This document shows, one piece after another, positions 20,064-30,362 of a stretch of 64,000 bases of DNA. The stretch's first letter is position 1. Each line of letters starts with the position of its first letter. Source of the DNA: Mycobacterium shinjukuense (GTDB lineage: Bacteria > Actinomycetota > Actinomycetes > Mycobacteriales > Mycobacteriaceae); assembly GCF_010730055.1 (NCBI RefSeq), contig NZ_AP022575.1, positions 1,860,001 to 1,924,000 of the forward strand, in the 5' to 3' direction. Under the pieces are notes generated by a model that did not search any database, had not been told where the DNA came from, and saw only the letters and a program-made list of their open reading frames with translations. The translations under genes and the position numbers were made by a program.

Positions 20064-23000
20064 CTAGCAGTCGATCTCTGCGTTCAGGTCGAATTCGGCG
20101 AAGGTACTCGAAACAAGCTCGCGCAGCTCGCTTTTCGTATTCTGTCGCCCAAGCAGGTATGCGGAGATACTGATGGAGATTTTCCCGCGGCCTCTGCCGG
20201 AAAACACCAACAGTCGGCCACCCATGCTCTCGAGGGTGCTCTTTGTGATACCGGGCTCGGAACCTCGTATGTAGACATAGTCGGCATCGGTACCGTCGGG
20301 CCGGTTCATCGCCGGGGGCATGTCACCCACATTTGAGCACGTCACGCTGGCACCACCACCGGCTACCCCGGCGAGCCTCCTGGCCACCCTCTTCGGTATC
20401 ATCGGCGCCAGTGCGAGCGGCGCCAAATACTCGTCGTCGGGGTTTTCCATCGCTTCCAGGATTGCCTGCGTGATCGCGGCCTGCATCTCGCCGAGGTCCC
20501 TTGTCGCGGGCGTCGGGTCGACTACAACGTCGACGTTCGTCAAGGCATTGCCACGAGTGTCGTCCGTGGTCCGTAGTGACACCACAAATCGTAGGGTGAT
20601 TGTCCCGTCGTCATTGACACGCCCGGCTCTGACCGCGAGCCGCGACGCAATTCCCGCCACTAGCGAGTTACTGCTTGCATTAAGGCTTTTCGCACGAGCA
20701 TCCCAATCTGACAGGTCGACGTATGCGGTCACGGAAGGCACATCTACTGTCTCATTGCCGCCCACCCCCGGGGCAGGTGGTGTGGTCTTGATCGCCGATT
20801 TGAACTCCTCGCGGTCACGCCGGAGCCGTCGAGCCACCGCGCCCAACGCCTGCGCAACGTCGGGCAGGTCTCGAACGGTTTGCCGAAGATCTTCCCGCAC
20901 CGCCCGCCAGCGAGTGCGCGATCCCGCCGGGGGATAACCCAGATCCTGTGTTTTGCCCTCAGCGGCATCCGCGATCGCCTGGCCAAACCCGATGGCGTCG
21001 ACGATCGTGTGCGTCGCCACCAGGGTCACCGCGGCCCCGCCGTCCTCCAGCATCAGCACCCCGAGATGCCAGGCGGGTCCCCACTCCGGGTCAAGGGGTA
21101 GGCGCGCCCGCTCGTCGGCCCACGCGGACACCGCGGCGCGGGGCCGTGGTTGTGCGGCGATATCGAGGTCCGCCGACTCGGGAGCCAAGACCCAGCGATC
21201 ACGCGCGAATGGCAACGGGGAGCGTTCGATCCTGCGTCCCAACATCCCACGTCCGAGATTGCGGTGGAACCGCCGTAACCCATCGATGTCGACGGGACGG
21301 TCGTATACCCAGGTGACCTGCATCAGCGCGCCGTGAACCGCCCGCAGCGCGAGAAATCCCGCTTGGTCCAGGTATCCGAGCGTATTGTCCACCGGCTCGT
21401 CGCGGTGCATGCTGACCTGTGCCGCGGGTGCGGCTGGGACCGCAGGCGCAGCGGTGTCGGTTAATAGCTCGGCTAGGCGTGCGGCCAACGTGGCTGGGGT
21501 GGGATGGTCGAGGATGAGGGTTACCGGCAGGCTGAGACCGGTGTGTTGGTGCAGGGCGTTGCGAAGTTCCAGGGCGGTCAGCGAGTCGATGCCGAGGTCT
21601 TTAAACGCCAGATTGGGATCCAGCGCAGCCGTGTCGGGGTGAGCCAGCACGGTGGCAGTGACGCTGGCCACCAGTGTGGTCAAGGTGTGCAGCCGTTGTT
21701 CGGCAGTTTGACCGGCTAGCTCTTCCAAAAGCCCTGTGGCGCTCGCGGTCAATGCGCTGCTGGTTTCAGCGGTATCAGCGCGTGGCGCTAATTCGGCCAA
21801 CAGGGGGTGGGCGCGACGGGCGGTGAACGCCGGCAAGAATCGATCCCATGCAACGTCGGCAATGGTGATCAGCGTGTCGTTCGCCTCGATGGATTGCTCC
21901 AGCGAGACCAGCGCAGTGCTGGGTGGGATCGGGTCGACGCCGATGCGTTGAAGGTAGTCGACGATCTCAGCCGGCATAGTGCCGGTCTCGTCAGCCCAAA
22001 GGCCAAACGCAGCCGACACCGCCAGGCATCCGTTGCTGCGCAACCCGGTGGCGAGCGCATCGAGATGGGCATTGGCGGCTGCATAGGCACCTTGTTGGAC
22101 ACCGCCCCACGTGGCTGCTGCGGAGGAAAACAGGATGAAGGTGTCCGGCAGTTCGTCCGCAAGCAACTCCACCAGGTTATCGGCGCCAACTGCCTTGGCC
22201 GCGAAGCTGTGCGCGACCTCTTCTACAGTGATGTCCGAGATCGTGTTCCATCCGATGGCCGCTGCGGCATGCACAACGGTCCTAATAGGTCCGTTCGCAC
22301 TGCGAATATCGGCAAGCACGTCGGCCAACGCCAGCCGATCGCTCACATCGACGGATACCGATGTGGTGACGACCCCGCGCGCCTGGAGTTCTTGTTGCAG
22401 CTTGGCTAATTCGGGATCCTCGGCGGCCGTGCGGCTCAGTAGGACCAAGGGGTTGGCACCTTTTTCGGCTAGCCAGCCAATGACGTGCTTGCCCACCCTC
22501 CCGGTTGCGCCGGTGACCAAAGCTGGTCCGGCTGGTTCCCAACGACTGGCCCGTTCTACCCGCTCTAACGGCACCGGCGCCTCGATCAAGCGACGCACGC
22601 TGACACCGTTTCGGCGCATCGCGAGCTGGTCTTCCGGTTGTGCGCAGCTCAGTATCCCGTACAGGAGCTCGATGTCGTGCGGTGTCGCACCGTGCGAAAG
22701 GTCAACCAACCCGCCCCACTGGTCTGGGTACTCGAGACAAACTGACTGCCCAAGCCCCCATACGGCGGCCTGGTTCGGACTGGCCGGACCGTCATCGGTG
22801 GACACAGAAACCGCGCCTTGGGTGAGGACCCACAGTGGTATTCCGAGACCTGAGCCGCAAAGGGCTTGTGCCACACGAAGTGTCGAAAGCAGGCCGACCG
22901 ATATCTCTGGATGATCCAGATGTGCCCGCTCGTTTGTCGCCAGGAAGGAGGCAATACCGTCACAGTGAGCCCGCGTCGCAGCATCGGTTAGCAAGGCGGA

Positions 23001-24409
23001 CAACGAGGTTGAGGCGAGTTCGTCGGGTTCGACGGTAAGCACCTCGACAGCCTCCGGATACCGTGCGGACAAGCCGGTGATCCACACATCATCGGCTTGT
23101 TCGGGGAAGGCCAAGACCAGCCATCGACGACGTGTCGTTGGGAAAGTCTTCGGAGTAAAGGCTTGCCAGTCGACCCGGTAGCGCAACTTGTTGGCCGCTG
23201 ACCGCACACCGAGCTCGGCGCGCCAGTGTCGCAACGCGCGCACGACAGCAGCGAGTGACACCTCGTCCTGGGTCTCGGTTAACCCCAACACCTGCGCGAA
23301 GGTGTCAACAGCCTCGGCATCGACCGCTCGCCACAACGCGCCCTCAACCGGGCCATTGCCGGCACCGACTTTGCCGGTGGTGGTGGGTGGGGTCAGCCAG
23401 TAGCGGCGGTGTTGGAAGGGGTAGGTGGGCAGTGCGACGGTGTGGGCGGTCGGGTAGAGGGCCGTCCAGGAGGGGCTGTGGCCGTGGTTGTGGAGTTGGG
23501 CCAGCGTGGTGGCCAGGCTGTCCTGGTCGGGGCGGTCGCGGTGCAAGGTGATGATCACCGCTGAGTGGGCCCGTCCGCTGGCTTGGGCCAAGGTGTCGGT
23601 AATGGCCGGGGCCAACACCGGATGCGGGGACAACTCCACAAACGTGCACTCACCGGCGGCCAGCCGCTCAAGCACACGGTCGTAGAAGCGCACCGGCTCA
23701 CGCAGGTTGCGATACCAATACTCGGCGTCCATTTTGGTGGTGTCGAAAGCATCGACGCAAAACCTGTCGCCCACCGTGGAATACAACGGGATGGCCGCCG
23801 GGGCCGGAGCGAGGTCGGCCAGCTCGGCCAACAGGCGCTCACGCAGTGGTTCGACCTGAGCCGAGTGCGAGGCGTAATCCACCGCGATCGGCCGGATATG
23901 GATGCCCTCGCGCTCACAAACGGCGCCGAACTGCCCCATCGCGGTTGGCTCACCGCTAATGATGGTGTGCGACGGCCCGTTGATCGCCGCGATACCCAAC
24001 GCCTGACCCCACGGCTGCAGCCGGGGCTGCACCTGCTCGGCACCGGCCAGCACCGAGGCCATCGCACCAGCACCGGCCAACGCACTCAGCGCTTGACTGC
24101 GCCGCGCCACAATACGCACCGCCTCAGGCAACGAAAACACCCCAGCGATATAGGCCGCGGCGATTTCGCCCTGCGAGTGACCGATCACCGCATCGGCAAC
24201 AATGCCGTAGTGGCGCAACACCTCAGCCAACGACACCATCATGGTGAACAGCACCGGCTGCACCACATCCACCCGATCCAGCGCCGGGGCCCCCGACTGC
24301 TGACACAACACCTCACGCACCGACCAGCCCGTCAACGGACCCAACGCCTCATCACAGGCATCCACAGTGTCAGCAAACACCCGGTGATGTCGGTAAAGCT
24401 CACCCCCCC
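20064..24409 (-). CDS. Modular PKS protein 2, downstream part: AT end-KR-ACP-WS/DGAT-like acyltransferase
   Basis: This is the 3' part of the second modular PKS, in the +1 frame after the C7 tract at 24403-24409. In order it encodes the rest of AT (GHSQGE; YASH, the methylmalonyl signature), a structural linker with no DH or ER, a KR (VTGATGRVG, FSSAAATWGG, GAYAAAN, without the LDD motif), an ACP (DLGIDSLTALE) and, after an Ala/Pro-rich linker, a domain of about 440 residues (21410 down to 20064). The last domain has PLDPEWGPAW, THTIVDA (HxxxD) and CSNVGD, which match the PLD, HHxxxDG and SNVPGP-like regions of the WS/DGAT/PapA acyltransferase superfamily. No thioesterase is present, so this domain probably releases the chain by esterifying it to an alcohol. 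If the indel is corrected, this and the upstream piece form one protein of about 2040 residues. Confidence 0.85.
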
Positions 24410-26079
24410 ATCCCCAGGTACTGCCCACCCTGACCAGGCAACACGAACACCGTTTTGCCACGCAGATGCGCCAGGTAGTGGTGCTGCGTCAGCCGCGGAT
24501 GCGCCTGCCCACCACGCAGCGCATCCAACGCCTCCAACAGGTCTTTCCGCGCATCAACACTGCCGACCGACGCCGTGATCACCGCCCGACGCGAGTGATG
24601 CGTGCGGGTCCGACCCAGGCTGTAGGCCACATCGGTCAAATCCAACTCAGGACGGGCCACCAGATGCCGGTGCAACCGGTCGGCCTGGGCGCACAACGCC
24701 TCCGGCGTGCGCGCCGACAACGCCCAAACCGGCAACCCAAACCCCACACCCTCACCGGCATGCTCACCTAAACCGTCCTCCGCCGCATCCGCCGGCGCAG
24801 GGGCCCGCTGCACGATCACATGCGCATTGGTGCCACTAATCCCAAACGACGACACCGCCGCGGTACGCGGATGATCGGTCACCGGCCACGGCACCGCCTC
24901 CGTCAACAACCGCACCGTACCCGCTGACCAGTCAATATGCGGACTAGGACGATCCACATTCAACGTCGGCGGCAAACAATCGTGATTCAGCGCCTCAACC
25001 ATCTTGATCATCCCCGCCACCCCCGCGGCGGCCTGAGTGTGACCAATGTTGGACTTGACCGACCCCAACCACAACGGATGCTCACGATCACGCCGGGCGC
25101 CATACGTGGCGATCAACGCCTCCGCCTCGATCGGATCCCCCAACATAGTCCCCGTCCCATGGGCCTCAACCACATCCACCTGATCCAGCCCAATACCGGC
25201 ATCGGCCACCGCCTGGGTAATCACCCGCTGCTGCGCCAGCCCACTGGGAGCCGTCAACCCATTGGAGGCACCATCCTGATTGACCGCCGACCCCACAATC
25301 ACCGCCAACACCGGATGCCGATGGCGCCGAGCATCACTGAGCCGCTCCAACACCAACACCGCAGCCCCTTCACCAAAACAGGTGCCGTCAGCCGCGGCGG
25401 CAAACGCCTTACACCGCCCATCAGCAGCCAACCCCCGCTGCCGGGCGAACTCGGTAAACACCGACGGCGTCGTCATCACCGTCACCCCACCGGCCAACGC
25501 CAACGACGACTCACCATTGCGCAGCGACTGACACGCCAAATGCGTGGCCACCAACGACGACGAACACGCCGTGTCCACCGTGATCGCCGGACCCTGCAAA
25601 CCCAGCGCATAGGCCACCCGCCCCGAAGCCACACTGGTGGACAAACCGGTTAGCGCATAGCCCTCCACCTCTTCTGAGCTGCTGCCCAAGCCATAGGCTT
25701 GCGCCCACGCCCCGACGAACACCCCGGTCGCCGAACCCACCAACCCCGCCGGATCAATTCGGGCGGTTTCCAACGCCTCCCAACACACCTCCAACAGCAA
25801 CCGCTGCTGCGGATCCATGGTGAGGGCCTCCCGCCCCGAAATCCCGAAAAACTCCGCGTCAAAGCCGGCCGCATCATGCAGGAACGTCCCGGCGCGGGTG
25901 TAGGTCTTGCCCACCGCATCCGGATCCGGATCGAACAACTCCGCAAGATTCCAGCCCCGGTCAGACGGAAAACCCCCCACCGCATCAAAACCCCCCACCA
26001 CCAGATCCCACAAACCCGCCGCCGAATCCACCCCACCCGGAAACCGACACGCCATCCCCACCACCGCAACCGGCTCGTC
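23371..26079 (-). repeat. 2.7-kb KS-AT repeat, left copy
   Basis: The AT-to-KS segment of modular PKS protein 2 is nearly identical to 29947-32649 in protein 1, with an offset of about 6573 bp. The identity ends sharply at TTGCCGGTGG on the left and at the start of KS on the right. Differences are a short patch near 25668-25691, the TCFGEG/TGWGEG change near 25375, and one-base indels. Confidence 0.85.
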
Positions 26080-26178
26080 GACACGAGCAAGAAGAGCACG
26101 ATTCTGTCGCTTCAGGCGCTCGATTTGTATGAGTGAGTCACGAAGCGCTTCAATTACTTCGTCGTTTTCAAAAGCCAT
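24400..26178 (-). CDS. Modular PKS protein 2, upstream part: docking coil-KS-AT
   Basis: From ATG 26178 (a TTG at 26190 is also possible) the protein starts with a short coiled-coil docking segment (EALRDSLIQIERLKRQ), as in cis-AT PKS subunits that accept a chain from another protein. A complete KS follows (EPVAVVGMACRF, DTACSSSL, EAHGTGT, GHTQAAAG), then the beginning of AT (FVLPGQGGQY). The open frame ends just after a C7 run at 24403-24409. The duplicate of this sequence in protein 1 has C6 there and reads through, so a one-base insertion, real or technical, splits this gene. The gene starts 35 bp after the stop of protein 1 (26214), so the two are cotranscribed and probably dock head to tail. 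Confidence 0.85.
   Translation of the reverse strand: MAFENDEVIEALRDSLIQIERLKRQNRALLARVDEPVAVVGMACRFPGGVDSAAGLWDLVVGGFDAVGGFPSDRGWNLAELFDPDPDAVGKTYTRAGTFLHDAAGFDAEFFGISGREALTMDPQQRLLLEVCWEALETARIDPAGLVGSATGVFVGAWAQAYGLGSSSEEVEGYALTGLSTSVASGRVAYALGLQGPAITVDTACSSSLVATHLACQSLRNGESSLALAGGVTVMTTPSVFTEFARQRGLAADGRCKAFAAAADGTCFGEGAAVLVLERLSDARRHRHPVLAVIVGSAVNQDGASNGLTAPSGLAQQRVITQAVADAGIGLDQVDVVEAHGTGTMLGDPIEAEALIATYGARRDREHPLWLGSVKSNIGHTQAAAGVAGMIKMVEALNHDCLPPTLNVDRPSPHIDWSAGTVRLLTEAVPWPVTDHPRTAAVSSFGISGTNAHVIVQRAPAPADAAEDGLGEHAGEGVGFGLPVWALSARTPEALCAQADRLHRHLVARPELDLTDVAYSLGRTRTHHSRRAVITASVGSVDARKDLLEALDALRGGQAHPRLTQHHYLAHLRGKTVFVLPGQGGQYLGMGG
24403..24409. other. C7 homopolymer frameshift in modular PKS protein 2
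   Basis: There are seven C here against six at the duplicate site 30977-30982, where the frame is open. Removing one C joins the two open frames into a normal KS-AT junction. Confidence 0.8.
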
Positions 26179-26213
26179 TCTAAAGGTCAATTCTTATTTG
26201 CTGTAAGCCAGTG

Positions 26214-29200
26214 TTAGTTGTTCTTGTTGCTTCGCGCGATGTTCATCAGTTCATCAAGGCTCATGCTCGCGATGGCCTTCTCTTTAGGTTCCGCGCGGGG
26301 TGACTTTACGTCGGCCGCAATCTCGCGCAGCAGCGCCAAAATCCCCGACTCCGCAAGCCGCGTCTCTGGAATTACTGACAGGAGACGGTAAGCCTCGCCC
26401 TCCGGCAATTTTTGGATTCGGCTACTGGCGCCGTTTCCAGATAACTGGTCACGAAGGTATTTCGCCAAAGCTGCCGGGGTGGGGTAGTCGAAGGCCAGCG
26501 TTGCCGGCAGGCTGAGGCCAGTTTGCTGGTTGATGTTGTTGCGCAGCTCCAGAGTGGTCAGTGAATCGATACCGAGGTCTTTGAAAGGACGGTCGATATC
26601 GAGGGCGGCCGGGTCCGGGTGAGCCAACACCGCCGCGGTGGCGCTGGCCACCATGGTGGTCAAGGTGTGGAGTTGCTGTTCGGCGGTTTGACCGGCCAGC
26701 CGCGCCGCCAACCCCTTGGAGCTGGCGGTGGCGGCTTGGGGGCGGCTGGTGGTCAAGGCGGACAGGATCGGGTCCAAGACGTTGTTGCGTGCGCGGCGGC
26801 TCAAGACAGCGCTGTTGACCGGGCTGGCCACCAGGTTTGGACGCGGACCGCTGAGCGCGGCGTCGAAAAGGACCAAGCCCTGGTCCCGGGTGATCGGGAT
26901 CATTCCGGCGCCGGTAAGGCGGGTCAAGTCGGTGGTGCTGAGGTGGCCGGTCATGCCGCTGGGGGTTTGCCAGTAACCCCACGCCACGCTGGTTGCCGGG
27001 TGTTGGGTGTGATGGCGGAGGCGGGCCAGCGCATCCAGGAACCCGTTGGCGGCCGCGTAGTTGGCTTGTCCGGGGCTGCCCAGTATTCCCGCCGCCGATG
27101 AGAACAACACAAACGCGGCGAGATCGCGCTCGGCGGTGAGCTCATGGAGGTGCCAGGCGGCGTCGGCTTTGGCGGCCAGAACGGCATCGAGCTGCTGTGG
27201 GGTGAGTTCGGCGACCACGGCGTCGTCTAAGACGCCGGCGGCGTGGATGACCGCGGTCAACGGGTGGTCCGCGGCGATGGTGTCAAGCGCGGCGGCCAGT
27301 TCGGCGCGGTCGCTGGTGTCACAAGCGGTGATAGCCACTTGAGCGCCCAGCCCGGCCAAGCGTTGTTGCAGCTCACTGGCGCCTGGAGCGTTGGGTCCGC
27401 GGCGCGACAGCAGCAGCAGATGCCTGATGCCGTAGCGAGTGACGAGATGTTCGGCGAAGATCGCGCCCAGCATCCCACTACCACCGGTGATCAGCACCGT
27501 ACCCTCGGGATCCAACGACGTGGGTGGGGTCAGCACAATCTTTCCGGTATGGCGGGCCTGGCTCATGTCTCGGAAGGCTTGGGGCGCATTCAGCAGGCCG
27601 TAGCTGGTGGTCGGCAACGGCTTGAGGACGCCGGAGGCAAACAGCGGCATCAGTGTCGTCCATGCTCGCAGCAGCAAGTCCGGTGCCACACTGCCCAGAT
27701 CGTAGGCCTGATAGTGGACGCCAGGATGAGCCGCGGCGACCTCGTCGGCCAAGCGAACATCGGTCTTGCCAATCTCGACGAAGGTGCCGCCGCGGGGTAG
27801 CAGTCGCAGCGAGGCGTCGACGAAATCTCCCCGCAGGCTGTCGAGCACGACGTCCATGCCCTGACCACCGGTGGCCTCGCTAAAGGTGTCGACAAAATCT
27901 AGCGTGCGCGACGAGGCGATGTGCCGACGGTCGACCCCCAAGTCGATAAGCACGTGATGCTTGTTCGGATGCGCGGTGGCGAATATTTCGGCACCGAGGT
28001 GGCGGGCGATCTGAATGGCGGCCTGCCCCACTCCCCCAGCGCCGGCGTGGATGAGCACCCGCTGCCCCGCCGACAGCCCGGCGATTTCAACCAAGGCGAT
28101 ATAAGCGGTCAAAAACACCGTAGGAACCGTGGCCGCCTGGGCAAACGACCACCCCGACGGGATGCCCACCACCGCGCGGTGGTCGGTGACAGCCCTGGTC
28201 GAAAAAGCGTTGGGGAATAGACCCATCACCGCATCACCAGGCCGAACGCTGGTGACGTCGGCGGCGGTCTCGAGGACCACCCCCGCGGCTTCCGCGCCGA
28301 GCCCCTCATCGCCGATGGCTCCTAACGCCACCACCACGTCATGAAAGTTGAGGCCTGCGGCACGAACCTGGATGCGGACTTGTCCGGGAGCCAGCTCCGC
28401 GGGCTGACTGATGGGAACCAGCTTCAGGTTGGCCAAGTCACCTCGGCCGGTAGTGACCAAGTGCCAATCGGGCGCCTCGGGCAGCGCCAGGCTCGACGCG
28501 CGAGCCAAGCGCGGGACGTGCCTAATACCGTTGCGCAGGGCCAGCTGCGGCTCACCTGCCGGTCTTTTCGAGGCGGTGGCTACCAGCTTGTCCCTGCTAG
28601 CAGCGGTGTCATCGGTGTCGAGCAGGACAATTCGGTTAGGTTGCTCTTTTTGAGCGGTGTGGACTAACGCCCAGATCGCCGCATGCGCCAGATCGGGGGC
28701 ACGGTCATAAGCGCCGACGTTGACCGCCCCCGAGGTGATGATCATCAGCTGGGTGTCGGCGGTCTCGGGCCGAACCAGCCAGCGCTGCAGCTGGGACAAA
28801 ACATGGTGCGTCAAAGCGCGCACTCGCCGCAGCGGGTCTGTGTCTGCGGCCCGCTCCCCGGGTCGGGGTATCAACCAGAGCACCAACTCCGGACACGGGG
28901 TCAAGGTGGCCAGGTCGGTGTGGATCGCACCTTTGGCCAGGTCGGCCGGCAGCTGCTCGGGTGCATCGGTGCACACCGCCCACGTCGGTGGTTCGGCCAA
29001 GGAATCGGGGCCACCGGACACGTCAGGCAGCGAGAGCCAATTCATCTCGAACAAGCTGTCCGATACGCCAGCCATCGGGGCCGGCCCGGCGAGGTGGTCG
29101 GGCACCGCACGCAAGGTCAACGAATTGACGGTGATCACCGGCGCACCGGTGGGATCGGTCGCGCACAGTTCGAAGGTGTCCTCGCCAATGCGGGTCAGCT

Positions 29201-30362
29201 GGACATCCAGCTGGGTGGCCGCGGTGGCATACAATCTGACCCCGCTGAACACGAACGGAAGCCGCAGCGACGCGGAGTCGGCTTCACCGCCATCGTCCAG
29301 CAGGGTTGCTAACGGGTGCAGGGCGGCATCCAACAGGGCGGGGTGGATCCCGTAGCCGGCGACGCCGGTGCCGGCAGGCAACGCCACCTCGGCATGGACA
29401 ACCTCGGGTCGAGCCGGGTCGGTACCGATCCCCTGCAGCGATTGGAACAGACCGCTGTAGCGATAGCCCCGTTGGGCTAGGCGTGCATAGAAGTCTTCCC
29501 GGTCAAGGTCCTCCACCGCCGACGTCGGCGCGGGCAAGTCCTGGGCAGCGGGCTGATCAGCGCTTAACGCCCCACTAGCGTGCAATGTCCACGCCCCCGA
29601 TTGGCCACCGGTGCGCGAATGGACGCGAAACGGTCGCCGCCCGCGCTCATCGGGAGGCTGCACCACGATCTGCAGATCCGTCGACGCATCTGCCGACAGA
29701 ACCAGAGGAGCATGCAGGATCAACTCATCGATCGTGGGGCAGTCGCTGAGCTCACCGGCCCGCAGGATCACCTCCAGGAATCCCGCCGCGGGGAACAACA
29801 CGGTGTCCTTGACCTGATGACCGGCCAGCCAGCCTTGCGTGCCGAGCGATAGCCGCCCGCTGACGATGACCTGGTCTTGGTCGGCCAGCGCGGCGACTGC
29901 GCCCAACAAGGGATGCTCCGCTCGGTCCAGGCCGAGCTCCGAAGCGTTGCCGGTGGTGGTGGGTGGGGTCAGCCAGTAGCGGCGGTGTTGGAAGGGGTAG
30001 GTGGGCAGTGCGACGGTGTGGGCGGTCGGGTAGAGGGCCGTCCAGGAGGGGCTGTGGCCGTGGTTGTGGAGTTGGGCCAGCGTGGTGGCCAGGCTGTCCT
30101 GGTCGGGGCGGTCGCGGTGCAAGGTGATGATCACCGCTGAGTGGGCCCGTCCGCTGGCTTGGGCCAAGGTGTCGGTAATGGCCGGGGCCAACACCGGATG
30201 CGGGGACAACTCCACAAACGTGCACTCACCGGCGGCCAGCCGCTCAAGCACACGGTCGTAGAAGCGCACCGGCTCACGCAGGTTGCGATACCAATACTCG
30301 GCGTCCATTTTGGTGGTGTCGAAAGCATCGACGCAAAACCTGTCGCCCACCGTGGAATACAA
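26214..30362 (-). CDS. Modular PKS protein 1, downstream part: AT end-DH-ER-KR-ACP-docking tail
   Basis: This is the 3' part of the first modular PKS; the Met at 30362 is internal, not a real start. After the end of AT come DH (GHQVKDTVLFP, with Asp where the usual HxxxGxxxxP has Gly, and a LLDAALH second motif), ER (GAGGVGQAAIQ), KR (TGGSGMLG; VLDDAVV, the B-type signature; FSSAAGILG; QANYAAAN) and ACP (DLGIDSLTTLE). The last 70 residues form a likely C-terminal docking region ending SMSLDELMNIARSNKN. The module is therefore fully reducing and adds a methyl-branched CH2-CH(CH3) unit if AT uses methylmalonyl-CoA. Two one-base deletions near 30380 and 30583 separate it from its upstream half. 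Confidence 0.85.
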   Translation of the reverse strand: MYSTVGDRFCVDAFDTTKMDAEYWYRNLREPVRFYDRVLERLAAGECTFVELSPHPVLAPAITDTLAQASGRAHSAVIITLHRDRPDQDSLATTLAQLHNHGHSPSWTALYPTAHTVALPTYPFQHRRYWLTPPTTTGNASELGLDRAEHPLLGAVAALADQDQVIVSGRLSLGTQGWLAGHQVKDTVLFPAAGFLEVILRAGELSDCPTIDELILHAPLVLSADASTDLQIVVQPPDERGRRPFRVHSRTGGQSGAWTLHASGALSADQPAAQDLPAPTSAVEDLDREDFYARLAQRGYRYSGLFQSLQGIGTDPARPEVVHAEVALPAGTGVAGYGIHPALLDAALHPLATLLDDGGEADSASLRLPFVFSGVRLYATAATQLDVQLTRIGEDTFELCATDPTGAPVITVNSLTLRAVPDHLAGPAPMAGVSDSLFEMNWLSLPDVSGGPDSLAEPPTWAVCTDAPEQLPADLAKGAIHTDLATLTPCPELVLWLIPRPGERAADTDPLRRVRALTHHVLSQLQRWLVRPETADTQLMIITSGAVNVGAYDRAPDLAHAAIWALVHTAQKEQPNRIVLLDTDDTAASRDKLVATASKRPAGEPQLALRNGIRHVPRLARASSLALPEAPDWHLVTTGRGDLANLKLVPISQPAELAPGQVRIQVRAAGLNFHDVVVALGAIGDEGLGAEAAGVVLETAADVTSVRPGDAVMGLFPNAFSTRAVTDHRAVVGIPSGWSFAQAATVPTVFLTAYIALVEIAGLSAGQRVLIHAGAGGVGQAAIQIARHLGAEIFATAHPNKHHVLIDLGVDRRHIASSRTLDFVDTFSEATGGQGMDVVLDSLRGDFVDASLRLLPRGGTFVEIGKTDVRLADEVAAAHPGVHYQAYDLGSVAPDLLLRAWTTLMPLFASGVLKPLPTTSYGLLNAPQAFRDMSQARHTGKIVLTPPTSLDPEGTVLITGGSGMLGAIFAEHLVTRYGIRHLLLLSRRGPNAPGASELQQRLAGLGAQVAITACDTSDRAELAAALDTIAADHPLTAVIHAAGVLDDAVVAELTPQQLDAVLAAKADAAWHLHELTAERDLAAFVLFSSAAGILGSPGQANYAAANGFLDALARLRHHTQHPATSVAWGYWQTPSGMTGHLSTTDLTRLTGAGMIPITRDQGLVLFDAALSGPRPNLVASPVNSAVLSRRARNNVLDPILSALTTSRPQAATASSKGLAARLAGQTAEQQLHTLTTMVASATAAVLAHPDPAALDIDRPFKDLGIDSLTTLELRNNINQQTGLSLPATLAFDYPTPAALAKYLRDQLSGNGASSRIQKLPEGEAYRLLSVIPETRLAESGILALLREIAADVKSPRAEPKEKAIASMSLDELMNIARSNKNN

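Noticed and set aside
20064..21410. Terminal domain as an NRPS condensation domain
   Set aside because: Same superfamily, but the PLD and SNV-type motifs fit WS/DGAT better, and no adenylation or peptidyl-carrier domain is nearby.
24403..24409. C7/C6 tract as a phase-variation switch
   Set aside because: Possible in principle, but other one-base losses in repeats at non-homopolymer sites make sequencing or assembly error the simpler explanation.
24937..25653. 238-aa plus-strand frame, repeated at 31510-32226
   Set aside because: Shadow of the duplicated KS domain; no motif, and its duplication is explained by the repeat.
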